From positions 1 through 10,728 of the forward strand of contig CAJUOF010000273.1 in assembly GCA_910587905.1 (NCBI GenBank): DNA of 10,728 nucleotides. The letters are read 5' to 3'. Shown here in pieces: positions 1 to 6,159 of the stretch (the first letter of the stretch is position 1; each line of letters starts with the position of its first letter). This stretch comes from an uncultured Lachnospiraceae bacterium. GTDB taxonomy: Bacteria; Bacillota_A; Clostridia; Lachnospirales; Lachnospiraceae. Below the pieces are notes generated by a model that was given only the letters and a program-made list of their open reading frames with translations, made no database searches and was not told the origin of the DNA. The position numbers were made by a program, and so were the translations under genes.

Positions 1-19
1 CACGACGCTCTTCCGATCT
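1..19 (+). other. Illumina TruSeq-type adapter remnant (left end)
   Basis: The first 19 bases, CACGACGCTCTTCCGATCT, match the 3' end of the standard Illumina read-1 adapter. They are library-construction sequence, not genome. The real insert begins at base 20. Any reading frame running through this stretch is artefactual at its 5' end. Confidence 0.97.
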
Positions 20-293
20 TGAGATTTTGGGGATGGAGGAACTTTCTCTACATCTTTTGAGGTTACTGGGGGAGAGGTACGCATCGGCTTTAAAGGAACG
101 CTATCAGCTCTCGGAGGAGGACATGGAGAAAGAGCCCACCGACCAGTTGATTGAGATTGCGAGGGTTCGAAATTGTATTTTGAAGGGAAATAAACCGGAC
201 AGCGAAAAGGCGGCTCGGCTGTTCGTTGATGATTTCAGGAGTGGGAGGCTCGGGAGCATTACCTTGGAGTTTCCCGGCGAGGAGCAGGGATAA
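20..293 (+). CDS. rbgA: Ribosome biogenesis GTPase RbgA/YlqF, C-terminal end only (5' truncated)
   Basis: This is the last 90 or so residues of a protein whose start lies outside the insert. The first complete in-frame codon is at 21-23, and the TTG at 27 and ATG at 33 are internal codons rather than starts. The segment matches the C-terminal helical domain of RbgA (YlqF), a GTPase needed for late 50S ribosomal subunit assembly. The visible family hallmarks are the IARVRNCILKG stretch, which corresponds to the usual 'IA.kRG.l..G', and the near-terminal AARLFVDDFRSGRLGSITLE. The GTPase motifs are upstream and cannot be checked. The stop codon overlaps the lepB start by one base (TAATG), which suggests translational coupling. 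Neighbouring lepB and rnhB agree with the usual Firmicutes context. Identification rests on the tail alone. Confidence 0.85.
279..284 (+). promoter_or_regulatory. Ribosome binding site of lepB
   Basis: GAGGAG lies 8 bases before the lepB ATG at 293 and inside the last codons of rbgA. It supports the ATG that overlaps the rbgA stop as the true start. Confidence 0.7.
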
Positions 294-979
294 TGAGATT
301 CGGAAGAAAAGAGGAGAAACAGGAACCAACTCATGAGGAATTGATGGGGCTGATCCAAGAGATGGAGGATGAGAATGTCGGGCCGTCCAGGGCGGAAGGC
401 GACGAAGCGGGAAGCAGCCGCCGGCCGGAGTCCGCAGGGGAAGAGCGGAATATCCTTCGGGAGGTGATAAGCTTCCTGGTTTACGCGGCCGTTATTTTTG
501 GATGTACGTTTCTGATTATCATGTTTGTGGCCCAGAGAACAAGCGTTTCCGGCCACTCCATGAACGATACGCTGCAGGACGGAGATCAATTGATCCTGGA
601 GAAAGTCAGCTATCGTTTCCGGGATCCGGCCAGGTTCGACATTGTGGTGTTCCGGTATACTCATGCGAAAAATATGTTTTATATTAAGCGGATCATTGGT
701 CTTCCGGGCGAGACGGTCCAGATTGTCGGGGACGATATTTACATTGACGGAGAGGTTCTGGAGGAGGATTATGGCCTGGAGCCCATGCAGGACCCCAAAC
801 TGGCGGCAGAACCCATTACCCTGGGTGAGGACGAGTATTTTGTACTGGGAGACAATCGAAATCAAAGCTCCGACAGCCGTGACCCTTCTGTGGCCAATGT
901 GAAGCGGAGTCAGATTGTCGGCCGGGCCTGGCTTCGGATTTGGCCGCTTGACCGGCTTGGATTTGTGAGTCACAGATAG
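293..979 (+). CDS. lepB: Signal peptidase I (type I leader peptidase)
   Basis: The 228-residue protein cleaves signal peptides from exported proteins at the outer face of the cytoplasmic membrane. Residues 1-53 form a charged, probably cytoplasmic tail. One membrane segment spans about 57-80, and the peptidase S26 domain follows. The catalytic serine is Ser89 in SGHSM. The general-base lysine is Lys132 in YIKRIIGLPGE, and the conserved GDNRNQSSDSR box is at 186-196. All catalytic elements are present. A single N-terminal anchor and this length are typical of Gram-positive SipS-like enzymes, although the hydrophilic N-terminal tail is longer than in Bacillus SipS. The gene starts on the rbgA stop (TAATG) and ends 19 bases before rnhB, so the three are probably co-transcribed. 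Confidence 0.96.
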   Translation: MRFGRKEEKQEPTHEELMGLIQEMEDENVGPSRAEGDEAGSSRRPESAGEERNILREVISFLVYAAVIFGCTFLIIMFVAQRTSVSGHSMNDTLQDGDQLILEKVSYRFRDPARFDIVVFRYTHAKNMFYIKRIIGLPGETVQIVGDDIYIDGEVLEEDYGLEPMQDPKLAAEPITLGEDEYFVLGDNRNQSSDSRDPSVANVKRSQIVGRAWLRIWPLDRLGFVSHR

Positions 980-998
980 CGGTGAGTGGGAGAATGCA

Positions 999-1766
999 AT
1001 GACAGTACAGGAGATAAAATTACAGCTTACACAGGCAGGCAATGCGGAACGGTCCGCATTGCTTGACTTATATAGAAGTGACGAGCGGGCTGGTGTGAGA
1101 AAGCTGGTGTCCGATATGGAAAAAAAGCAGAGAGCACTTGCGGCGGAATACGCCCGCCTGGAGGCTATGACAGCCTACGAGAGAGAGTATGAGTCCTTTG
1201 GTGTCATCTGTGGAATCGATGAGGCGGGGAGAGGGCCCCTGGCCGGTCCGGTGGCAGCGGCGGCGGTGATTCTGCCCAAGGACTGTCGAATGTTGTATGT
1301 CAACGATTCCAAAAAGCTTTCGGAAAAAAGGCGGGAAGCGCTCTACGAGGAGATTTTAGAGCAGGCGGTCAGTGTGGGAGTCGGTCTTGTGGGACCGGGA
1401 AGGATTGATGAGATCAACATTTTACAGGCCACTTATGAGGCTATGCGGGAGGCCGTTGGGAAACTTTCCGTTTGTCCGGATGTGAGCTTAAACGATGCGG
1501 TCACCATCCCGGGACTTTCCTCCGCCATCCGGCAGGTTCCAATTATCAAGGGAGACGCCAAAAGTCTTTCCATCGCGGCCGCCAGTATCGTAGCCAAGGT
1601 GACCAGGGACCGGCTGATGCGGGAATATGAGAAGCTCTATCCGGAGTACGGGTTTGCCGCCCACAAGGGCTATGGTTCCAAAGAACACATGGAGGCCATT
1701 CGCCGCCATGGGATGACACCTATTCACAGAAGAAGCTTTTTAAAAAAGATTCAGCCCTTTGAATGA
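999..1766 (+). CDS. rnhB: Ribonuclease HII
   Basis: The 255-residue protein cleaves the RNA strand of RNA-DNA hybrids and nicks at ribonucleotides embedded in DNA, starting ribonucleotide excision repair. Residues 1-66 are the helical N-terminal extension found in Firmicutes RNase HII, and the total length equals that of the Bacillus enzyme. The catalytic domain opens with GIDEAGRGPLAGPV (72-85), which carries Asp74 and Glu75. DSKKLS is at 103-108. The third acidic residue is probably Asp166 in the LNDAVTIPG stretch. KGDAKSLSIAAAS (184-196) leads to Asp204 in VTRDRLM. The C-terminal GYGSKEH (224-230) is also characteristic. A GGAG at 989-992, 6 bases before ATG 999, supports this start; the ATG at 994 is out of frame. 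Confidence 0.97.
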   Translation: MTVQEIKLQLTQAGNAERSALLDLYRSDERAGVRKLVSDMEKKQRALAAEYARLEAMTAYEREYESFGVICGIDEAGRGPLAGPVAAAAVILPKDCRMLYVNDSKKLSEKRREALYEEILEQAVSVGVGLVGPGRIDEINILQATYEAMREAVGKLSVCPDVSLNDAVTIPGLSSAIRQVPIIKGDAKSLSIAAASIVAKVTRDRLMREYEKLYPEYGFAAHKGYGSKEHMEAIRRHGMTPIHRRSFLKKIQPFE

Positions 1767-1797
1767 AGGCTTCGGGCTAAGAAGTGGGGCCTACCAG

Positions 1798-1805
1798 AAA
1801 GGAAG
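1798..1805 (+). promoter_or_regulatory. Ribosome binding site that fixes the yraN start at TTG 1813
   Basis: AAAGGAAG ends 7 bases before the TTG at 1813. The alternative upstream TTG at 1759, inside the end of rnhB, has no comparable site. This is why yraN is given the shorter form. Confidence 0.65.
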
Positions 1806-1812
1806 TGTGTAT

Positions 1813-2166
1813 TTGAACCGGCGTGAAACGGGAGCCAAGTACGAGGAAGAAGCCGTGCGTGCTCTGTATGCAAGAGGTTACCGGATTCTGGAGCGGAATT
1901 TTCGGTGCCGCTTCGGGGAGATCGATATTATCGCGAGACATAAGGGCTTCCTCGTATTTATCGAGGTCAAATACAGAAGAGACACCGGGAGTGGGTTTCC
2001 GGAGGAGGCGGTGGACAGAAGAAAGCAGATGGCTATCCGGAAAACGGCAGAGGTGTACATGCATCGGTATGGCTATGACTGGCGGGCCTCCTGCCGGTTT
2101 GATGTGGTATCGGTCATGGGAGATGAGGTGCGTATCATTGAGGATGCCTTCTGGGTGGATGCCTGA
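1813..2166 (+). CDS. yraN: YraN family protein (UPF0102), putative endonuclease-like fold
   Basis: This is a 117-residue member of the UPF0102/YraN family. Family knowledge places it in a restriction-endonuclease-like (PD-(D/E)XK-type) fold, but its cellular role is not settled. The N-terminus NRRETGAKYEEEAV matches the usual 'G..gE..A..yL...GY.il..N' opening. RFGEIDIIA follows, with GEID at 35-38, then FIEVKYR with Glu51 and Lys53 and then RFDVV at 95-99. These acidic and lysine residues are the presumed metal-binding set. The frame is open back to a TTG at 1759 overlapping rnhB, but family length and the ribosome binding site at 1798-1805 favour TTG 1813. The gene lies directly behind rnhB, as it commonly does in bacteria, which hints at a role in nucleic-acid processing. 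Confidence 0.92.
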   Translation: MNRRETGAKYEEEAVRALYARGYRILERNFRCRFGEIDIIARHKGFLVFIEVKYRRDTGSGFPEEAVDRRKQMAIRKTAEVYMHRYGYDWRASCRFDVVSVMGDEVRIIEDAFWVDA

Positions 2167-2184
2167 GGAAAGGAGCAGTTTGCC

Positions 2185-3057
2185 ATGGAACTGGTATGGA
2201 AACGAAAAGGACGGGGGGCGGGAGGGCTTCACTGTCTGGAAAAAGGAGGGGTTCCCTTTTTGAGCTTTCCTCTTTTGGAAGCCTGTGGGGAGTTGGTGAG
2301 GCATGGGTTTTCCACCAGGCTTGGAGGAGTCAGCGAGGGATGCCTCTCATCCATGAATTTAGGGTTTAGCCGGGGCGACGAGAGGGAGCGGGTGCTGGAG
2401 AATTACAGACGGATGGCGGCGGCTCTGGGGATGCCTGTGGAGCGGATGGTACTGTCGAGTCAGACCCATACCACCAATGTGCGGGTGGTCACGGAGGAGG
2501 ATGCGGGAAGTGGCATATGGAAGCCCCGCCTCTATACGGATGTGGACGGTCTGATCACCAATGTGAGGAACCTGCCTTTAGTCACCTTCTACGCAGACTG
2601 TATTCCCCTGTATTTTGTCGATCCCGTTCACCGGGCCATCGGTCTTTCTCATTCCGGCTGGCGGGGAACGGTGAACCGGATGGGGGCTGTCACCCTGGAG
2701 GCCATGGAGGCATCTTACGGCACGAAGCCGTCTGAGGTGCTGGCCTGTATCGGGCCGGGGATCTGCAGGGACTGCTACGAGGTGGGGGCAGATGTGGCGG
2801 AAGAGTTTTTGGCCGCCTTCGGGGAGGAAATTCTCTCAGACACAGAACAGTCCCCGATGTTAGAAAAGAAATCAGACGGAAAATTTCAGTTGGATTTATG
2901 GGAGGCCAACCGGCGGGTCCTCCTGGAGGCAGGCGTGAAGGAAGAGCATTTGGCTGTGACCGATATCTGCACCTGCTGCAATCCCGAGATTCTCTTTTCC
3001 CATCGGGCTTCCAAGGGGAAGAGGGGGAATCTGGCAGCGTTCCTCTGCTTACGATAG
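2185..3057 (+). CDS. pgeF: Peptidoglycan editing factor PgeF (YfiH/YlmD, DUF152 'laccase-domain' family)
   Basis: The 290-residue protein belongs to the YfiH/YlmD/LACC1 family. E. coli PgeF removes wrongly incorporated amino acids from peptidoglycan precursors, while other members are reported as purine-nucleoside enzymes or polyphenol oxidases. The substrate here is therefore uncertain. Recognisable blocks in order are HGFSTRLGGVS (40-50), SQTHTTNV (92-99), TDVDGLIT (118-125), TFYADCIPL (134-142), GLSHSGWRGT (153-162), IGPGICRDCYEVG (189-201), and a C-terminal DICTCCNP then FSHRASKGKRGN. His95, Cys139 and His156 form the expected His-Cys-His metal site, so the active site looks intact. The C-terminal cysteine pair (CTCC) is frequent in Firmicutes members. 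An AAAGGAG just upstream (about 2170-2175) supports ATG 2185, 18 bases after yraN. Confidence 0.93.
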   Translation: MELVWKRKGRGAGGLHCLEKGGVPFLSFPLLEACGELVRHGFSTRLGGVSEGCLSSMNLGFSRGDERERVLENYRRMAAALGMPVERMVLSSQTHTTNVRVVTEEDAGSGIWKPRLYTDVDGLITNVRNLPLVTFYADCIPLYFVDPVHRAIGLSHSGWRGTVNRMGAVTLEAMEASYGTKPSEVLACIGPGICRDCYEVGADVAEEFLAAFGEEILSDTEQSPMLEKKSDGKFQLDLWEANRRVLLEAGVKEEHLAVTDICTCCNPEILFSHRASKGKRGNLAAFLCLR

Positions 3058-3129
3058 CCTTTGGAGAGAACATATGGATCAAGGGCTCCTATAGAGGATG
3101 AATGAAAGCAAGACAGAAGGAGAAATGAA

Positions 3130-4134
3130 ATGTTAGACGGAAAAAAGACATTGTTCAGTGGTATGCAGGCGACGGGAAATTTGACCCTTGGCAATTATCT
3201 GGGGGCTCTCAAGAATTGGGTGACGATCAGCGACGAGTATCACTGTTTTTACAGCGTGGTGGATATGCATTCGATTACTGTTCGACAGGATCCGGCCACC
3301 CTCCGGAAACGGGCAAGGACGCTCCTCACTCTTTACCTTGCGGCCGGGCTTGATCCGGAAAAAAACTGCATTTATTACCAGTCCCATGTATCGGCCCATG
3401 CGGAATTGGCATGGATCCTCAACTGCTTTACCTATATGGGGGAGCTGAACCGGATGACCCAGTTCAAGGATAAGTCGGCCAAGCATGCGGACAATATCAA
3501 TGCAGGGCTCTTTACCTATCCGGTACTGATGGCGGCCGACATTCTTCTTTATCAGGCAGATGTGGTGCCGGTGGGCATTGATCAGATGCAGCATTTGGAG
3601 ATCACCAGGGACATTGCCCAGAGGTTTAATTCTGTCTACGGGGAGGTCTTTACGATCCCTGAGGTCTATCTCGGAAAGGTGGGGGCCAAGATTATGAGCC
3701 TTCAGGATCCCTCCAAGAAGATGTCCAAATCGGATGAAAACCCCAACGGAAGCATTTACCTGATGGACGATAAGGACACCATCATGCGAAAATGCAAGCG
3801 GGCTGTCACAGATTCGGAGGGGGTGATCCGCTACTGTGATGAGCAGCCGGGGCTTAAGAACCTCATTGATATCTACCGGGCCTGCACGGGAAAGACGGCC
3901 GACGAGGTGGTGAAGGAGTTCGACGGAAGGGGATATGGGGACTTCAAGATGGCCGTGGGCGAGGCCGTGGCGACGATTTTGGTTCCTCTTCAGACAGAGC
4001 AGGCGAGGCTGATGGCAGACAAGACTTATCTGGATAAGATCATCAAGGAAAATGCGGAAAAGGCGGGATATTATGCCAATAAGACCCTGCGGAAGGTGCA
4101 GAAGAAGGTCGGCTTTCCGGAGCGAGTAAGATAA
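3130..4134 (+). CDS. trpS: Tryptophanyl-tRNA synthetase
   Basis: The 334-residue class Ic aminoacyl-tRNA synthetase charges tRNA-Trp with tryptophan in the cytoplasm. The N-terminal Rossmann domain has the HIGH-equivalent TGNLTLGNY (15-23). TYPVLMAADILLYQAD (129-144) contains Asp137, the counterpart of the indole-binding Asp132 of Geobacillus TrpRS. VGIDQMQHLEITRDIA follows, and the KMSKS loop is exact at 197-201. The C-terminal helical anticodon-binding region carries the conserved AVTDSEG and RYCDEQPGLKNL segments. Length and motifs are those of a normal bacterial enzyme. AAGGAG at 3117-3122, 7 bases before ATG 3130, supports the start; an ATG at 3125 is out of frame and stops after three codons. 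The 72-base gap upstream has room for no T-box leader, so expression probably depends on upstream transcription. Confidence 0.98.
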   Translation: MLDGKKTLFSGMQATGNLTLGNYLGALKNWVTISDEYHCFYSVVDMHSITVRQDPATLRKRARTLLTLYLAAGLDPEKNCIYYQSHVSAHAELAWILNCFTYMGELNRMTQFKDKSAKHADNINAGLFTYPVLMAADILLYQADVVPVGIDQMQHLEITRDIAQRFNSVYGEVFTIPEVYLGKVGAKIMSLQDPSKKMSKSDENPNGSIYLMDDKDTIMRKCKRAVTDSEGVIRYCDEQPGLKNLIDIYRACTGKTADEVVKEFDGRGYGDFKMAVGEAVATILVPLQTEQARLMADKTYLDKIIKENAEKAGYYANKTLRKVQKKVGFPERVR

Positions 4135-4140
4135 GGAGGT
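4133..4140 (+). promoter_or_regulatory. Consensus ribosome binding site (AAGGAGGT) of the FAH-family gene, overlapping the trpS stop
   Basis: AAGGAGGT is a perfect complement to the 16S rRNA tail and lies 9 bases before ATG 4150. Its first two bases are the last two of the trpS stop codon. It predicts efficient initiation and tight linkage to trpS. Confidence 0.8.
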
Positions 4141-4149
4141 AGGGAACCA

Positions 4150-5034
4150 ATGAAACTGGTCACATATTTATATGAAGGGATGGAGGCGGCAGGCGTTTTG
4201 TCCCCGGATGGAACGAGGGTGTATCCCGCGAGGGCATTGGGGTATGTCTGCGAGAGTATGAACGAGTGGATTGATCTTCTGGCGAAGGAAGGGCTCTCCG
4301 GTCTTCGGACGGCAGTGGAGGCGGGGGGTGAGGGGGAGATTCCCCTGGAGCAGGTGACACTCCTGGCCCCCATCCCGGAGCCGAAGCAGGACATGATCTG
4401 CCTTGGCATCAACTACATGGCTCACGCAGAGGAGTCTGCCCGTTACAAAAATGAGGCTTTTGGCGGGGAGCGGCCCTATGCCGTCTATTTTTCCAAACGG
4501 GTCGGGGAAGCTGTGCGGCCGAACGGTACGATTGACGGGCATTTTGATCTGGTGGAACGGCTGGACTATGAGGCGGAGCTGGCTGTGGTGATCGGAAAGG
4601 ATGCCAAGGGAGTGTCAGAGGAGCGGGCGGCAGATTATATCCTTGGCTACACGATTATCAATGATGTCAGTGCGAGGGTGCTGCAGACTCGCCATAAGCA
4701 GTGGTATTTTGGGAAGAGTTTGGACGGGTTTACTCCCATGGGGCCCTGGATCGTGACGGCAGATGAGTTCTCCTTTCCGCCGAAGCTGACCATTCAGTCG
4801 AGGGTCAACGGGGAGCTGAGACAGGACAGCAACACGGAGCTTCTGATCTTCGGTGTACCTCATATCATCCGAGAGCTTTCCCAGGGGATGACCTTGAAGG
4901 CCGGAACGATCATTGCCACCGGGACGCCCGCAGGGGTGGGCATGGGCTTTACACCGCCCCGATTTTTAAAGAGCGGCGATACGGTGGAGTGCGGCATCGA
5001 GGGGATCGGGACACTGCGGAACACGGTCGGGTAG
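4150..5034 (+). CDS. Fumarylacetoacetate hydrolase (FAH) family protein, substrate unknown
   Basis: The 294-residue protein is a FAH-superfamily enzyme. Family members use a divalent metal to hydrolyse, isomerise or decarboxylate beta-dicarbonyl acids such as acylpyruvates, 2-hydroxyhepta-2,4-dienedioate or oxaloacetate. An N-terminal domain (1-75) precedes the catalytic domain. GINYMAHAEE (86-95) supplies the conserved His92. LDYEAELAVVIGK (138-150) carries metal ligands Glu141 and Glu143, and NDVSARVLQ (171-179) carries ligand Asp172. WYFGKSLDGFTPMGPWIV (185-202) has Lys189, and TGTPAGVGMG is at 257-266. All expected catalytic residues are present, so it should be active. No catabolic neighbours point to a substrate; trpS and a GNAT gene flank it. 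Family assignment is firm, but any specific enzyme name would be a guess. Confidence 0.93.
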   Translation: MKLVTYLYEGMEAAGVLSPDGTRVYPARALGYVCESMNEWIDLLAKEGLSGLRTAVEAGGEGEIPLEQVTLLAPIPEPKQDMICLGINYMAHAEESARYKNEAFGGERPYAVYFSKRVGEAVRPNGTIDGHFDLVERLDYEAELAVVIGKDAKGVSEERAADYILGYTIINDVSARVLQTRHKQWYFGKSLDGFTPMGPWIVTADEFSFPPKLTIQSRVNGELRQDSNTELLIFGVPHIIRELSQGMTLKAGTIIATGTPAGVGMGFTPPRFLKSGDTVECGIEGIGTLRNTVG

Positions 5035-5048
5035 AGACACGGAGGATT

Positions 5049-5480
5049 ATGGAAGCGCTTGAATTTCGGGAAAATGTCATTGATGTGGACACCTATCTGA
5101 AGCTCCGGGCCTCTGTGGGCTGGAAGCAGCTTACCAGAAGACAGGCCGAGGCAGCTCTGGCCGGAAGTCTTTACACGGTGGGGCTTTACGTCGCGGGACA
5201 GCCGGTGGGGATGGGACGGTTGGTGGGTGACGGTGCGGTGATCTGCTATATCCAGGACTTGATTGTCCATCCCAATGCGCAGGGTCTGGGAGTGGGGCAT
5301 ATGCTGATGAAGCGCCTGATCGCGTATGCGCGCTCTCTGACAGAGGACGGCACGGAGATGATGCTGGATCTGATGTGTGCCAAAGGCCGGGAGGAATTTT
5401 ATAAAGAACATGGATTTCTGGCGCGGCCGACGAGGGACCTGGGGCCTGGGATGATCCGATATTTGGATAAAAGGAAATAA
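5049..5480 (+). CDS. GNAT family N-acetyltransferase
   Basis: The 143-residue protein has the single-domain GNAT fold that moves an acetyl group from acetyl-CoA to an amine; the acceptor cannot be predicted. Motif A is clear: YIQDLIVHPNAQGLGVGHML (67-86), with the pyrophosphate-binding QGLGVG loop at 78-83. The C-terminal part carries the usual motif B, FYKEHGF (117-123). The frame is open further back, to about 4989 inside the preceding gene. ATG 5049 is preferred because GGAGG lies at 5041-5045 and the protein then begins just before the conserved fold. The 3-base spacing of that site is shorter than usual. It is the last gene of the left block and ends just before the hairpin at 5487-5527. 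Confidence 0.92.
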   Translation: MEALEFRENVIDVDTYLKLRASVGWKQLTRRQAEAALAGSLYTVGLYVAGQPVGMGRLVGDGAVICYIQDLIVHPNAQGLGVGHMLMKRLIAYARSLTEDGTEMMLDLMCAKGREEFYKEHGFLARPTRDLGPGMIRYLDKRK

Positions 5481-5486
5481 AAAAGG

Positions 5487-5527
5487 GGCTGTGAAACGCG
5501 GGAGAAGAACCTCCATGTTTCACAGCC
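5487..5527. terminator. Shared hairpin terminator between convergent genes
   Basis: GGCTGTGAAAC (5487-5497) pairs perfectly over 11 bp with GTTTCACAGCC (5517-5527). The loop can itself form a small GGAG/CTCC stem (5501-5504 with 5511-5514). Read on the minus strand it is followed by CCTTTTTATTT (5486 downward), a good U-tract, so it should end the minus-strand gene whose stop codon is at 5534-5536. Read on the plus strand the U-tract is only TTT then C, so termination of the GNAT transcript is probably weaker. It fills the 53-base gap between the two stop codons. Confidence 0.88.
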
Positions 5528-5533
5528 TTTCGA

Positions 5534-5983
5534 TTAGTTCTCTGCTTCTGCCTTTTTCAGTGCGTTTCCGATGGCTTCTGTCAGGGCCATGGAGGTATAT
5601 TGGGTGCTTTCATCGTAGGAGAGGCCGGAAACGCCCTGGTTTTCCACGACCTGGGCGGCCAGGTTTTCCATGGAAGGAGCCATCAACGGATACATGGCGG
5701 CCACATCCTCGGAAAGGTTTACGAAGCGGACAGATTTTATGTAGTCAGAATCGACAGCCACCTCCACGTCAATGGCCTGGTTATTTAAGGAAAGGACTGA
5801 GGTATAGACGCCGGGAGTGTATTTGCCGGTGATGGCAGGATCTGCGCTCACCTTCGTGGTCTTGTTTTTAGGCGCGAACATAAAGACCAGAAGGATGATG
5901 AGCAGAATGCCCATGGCGACAAAGATTCCAGTATAGATCAGCTCTTTCATGCGAAGTACAACGATTTTAGTTTTGGAACTCAT
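5534..5983 (-). CDS. Membrane-anchored protein with a degenerate FMN-binding-like domain
   Basis: The 149-residue protein has a short basic cytoplasmic N-terminus, one strong membrane helix (about 16-37) and an outward-facing domain of about 110 residues. I know of no named function. The outer domain has the layout of FMN_bind domains: YTPGVYTS (55-62), a strand pair IDVEVAVDSDYIKSVRFVNL (71-90), then a helix and the C-terminal STQYTSMALTEAIGNALKKA (126-145). That last block lines up with the family's SGATYTS..l..Av..AL, but the SGAT part is replaced, so covalent flavin attachment is doubtful. ATG 5983 is chosen because GGAG (minus strand, 5994-5991) sits 7 bases upstream; the frame's extension to 6190 would run back through the promoter region. 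It is convergent with the GNAT gene and divergent from ftsK. Single-gene transcription is likely. Confidence 0.82.
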   Translation of the reverse strand: MSSKTKIVVLRMKELIYTGIFVAMGILLIILLVFMFAPKNKTTKVSADPAITGKYTPGVYTSVLSLNNQAIDVEVAVDSDYIKSVRFVNLSEDVAAMYPLMAPSMENLAAQVVENQGVSGLSYDESTQYTSMALTEAIGNALKKAEAEN

Positions 5984-6041
5984 AGCTCTTCTCCAATGCT
6001 CTTTGTACAGGATATGAAGAAAAACACAGGAGTATGCGAAG

Positions 6042-6047
6042 ATTATA
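6042..6047 (-). promoter_or_regulatory. Candidate -10 box for the minus-strand FMN-bind-like gene
   Basis: On the minus strand these bases read TATAAT, a perfect -10 hexamer about 60 bases upstream of the ATG at 5983. No good -35 hexamer lies at 16-18 bases spacing (AAGGAA or similar), so the promoter is weak, activated, or not real. If real, it lies back to back with the ftsK promoter. Confidence 0.4.
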
Positions 6048-6060
6048 AAACCGCAAATAC

Positions 6061-6089
6061 TTGTTTCCTTTCCTCCAAAATGGTATACT
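6061..6089 (+). promoter_or_regulatory. Sigma-A-type promoter of ftsK
   Basis: TTGTTT (6061-6066) and TATACT (6084-6089) are separated by exactly 17 bases, close to the vegetative consensus. Transcription would begin near 6096, giving a leader of about 65 bases before the ftsK GTG at 6160. The rest of the divergent intergenic region (5984-6159) shows no further clear element. Confidence 0.72.
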
Positions 6090-6147
6090 AAACTTTGTAT
6101 GCCTCTTTGGAGATCGTCGGAAAGGCATTGGAGGGTTAGAAGTAAGT

Positions 6148-6152
6148 GGAGG
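6148..6152 (+). promoter_or_regulatory. Ribosome binding site that fixes the ftsK start at GTG 6160
   Basis: GGAGG lies 7 bases before GTG 6160. The longer in-frame TTG start at 6061 coincides with the -35 box of the promoter and would lie upstream of the transcript, so it is rejected. Confidence 0.8.
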
Positions 6153-6159
6153 AAAAGAC

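Noticed and set aside
104..1042. Long minus-strand open frame (312 codons) across rbgA and lepB
   Set aside because: It is antisense to two well-recognised genes, shows no known domain and has no supporting ribosome binding site. It is a by-product of codon use.
4160..4542. Antisense frames within the FAH-family gene
   Set aside because: They lie inside a gene with intact catalytic motifs, and their own translations show no recognisable family.
6100..6130. Possible stem in the ftsK leader (TGCC with GGCA)
   Set aside because: Only about seven pairs with a two-base bulge and a large loop; not better than chance.
6061..6159. 33-residue upstream extension of ftsK from TTG 6061
   Set aside because: The TTG is part of the -35 box, lies upstream of the expected transcript start and has no ribosome binding site. 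GTG 6160 has a strong one.
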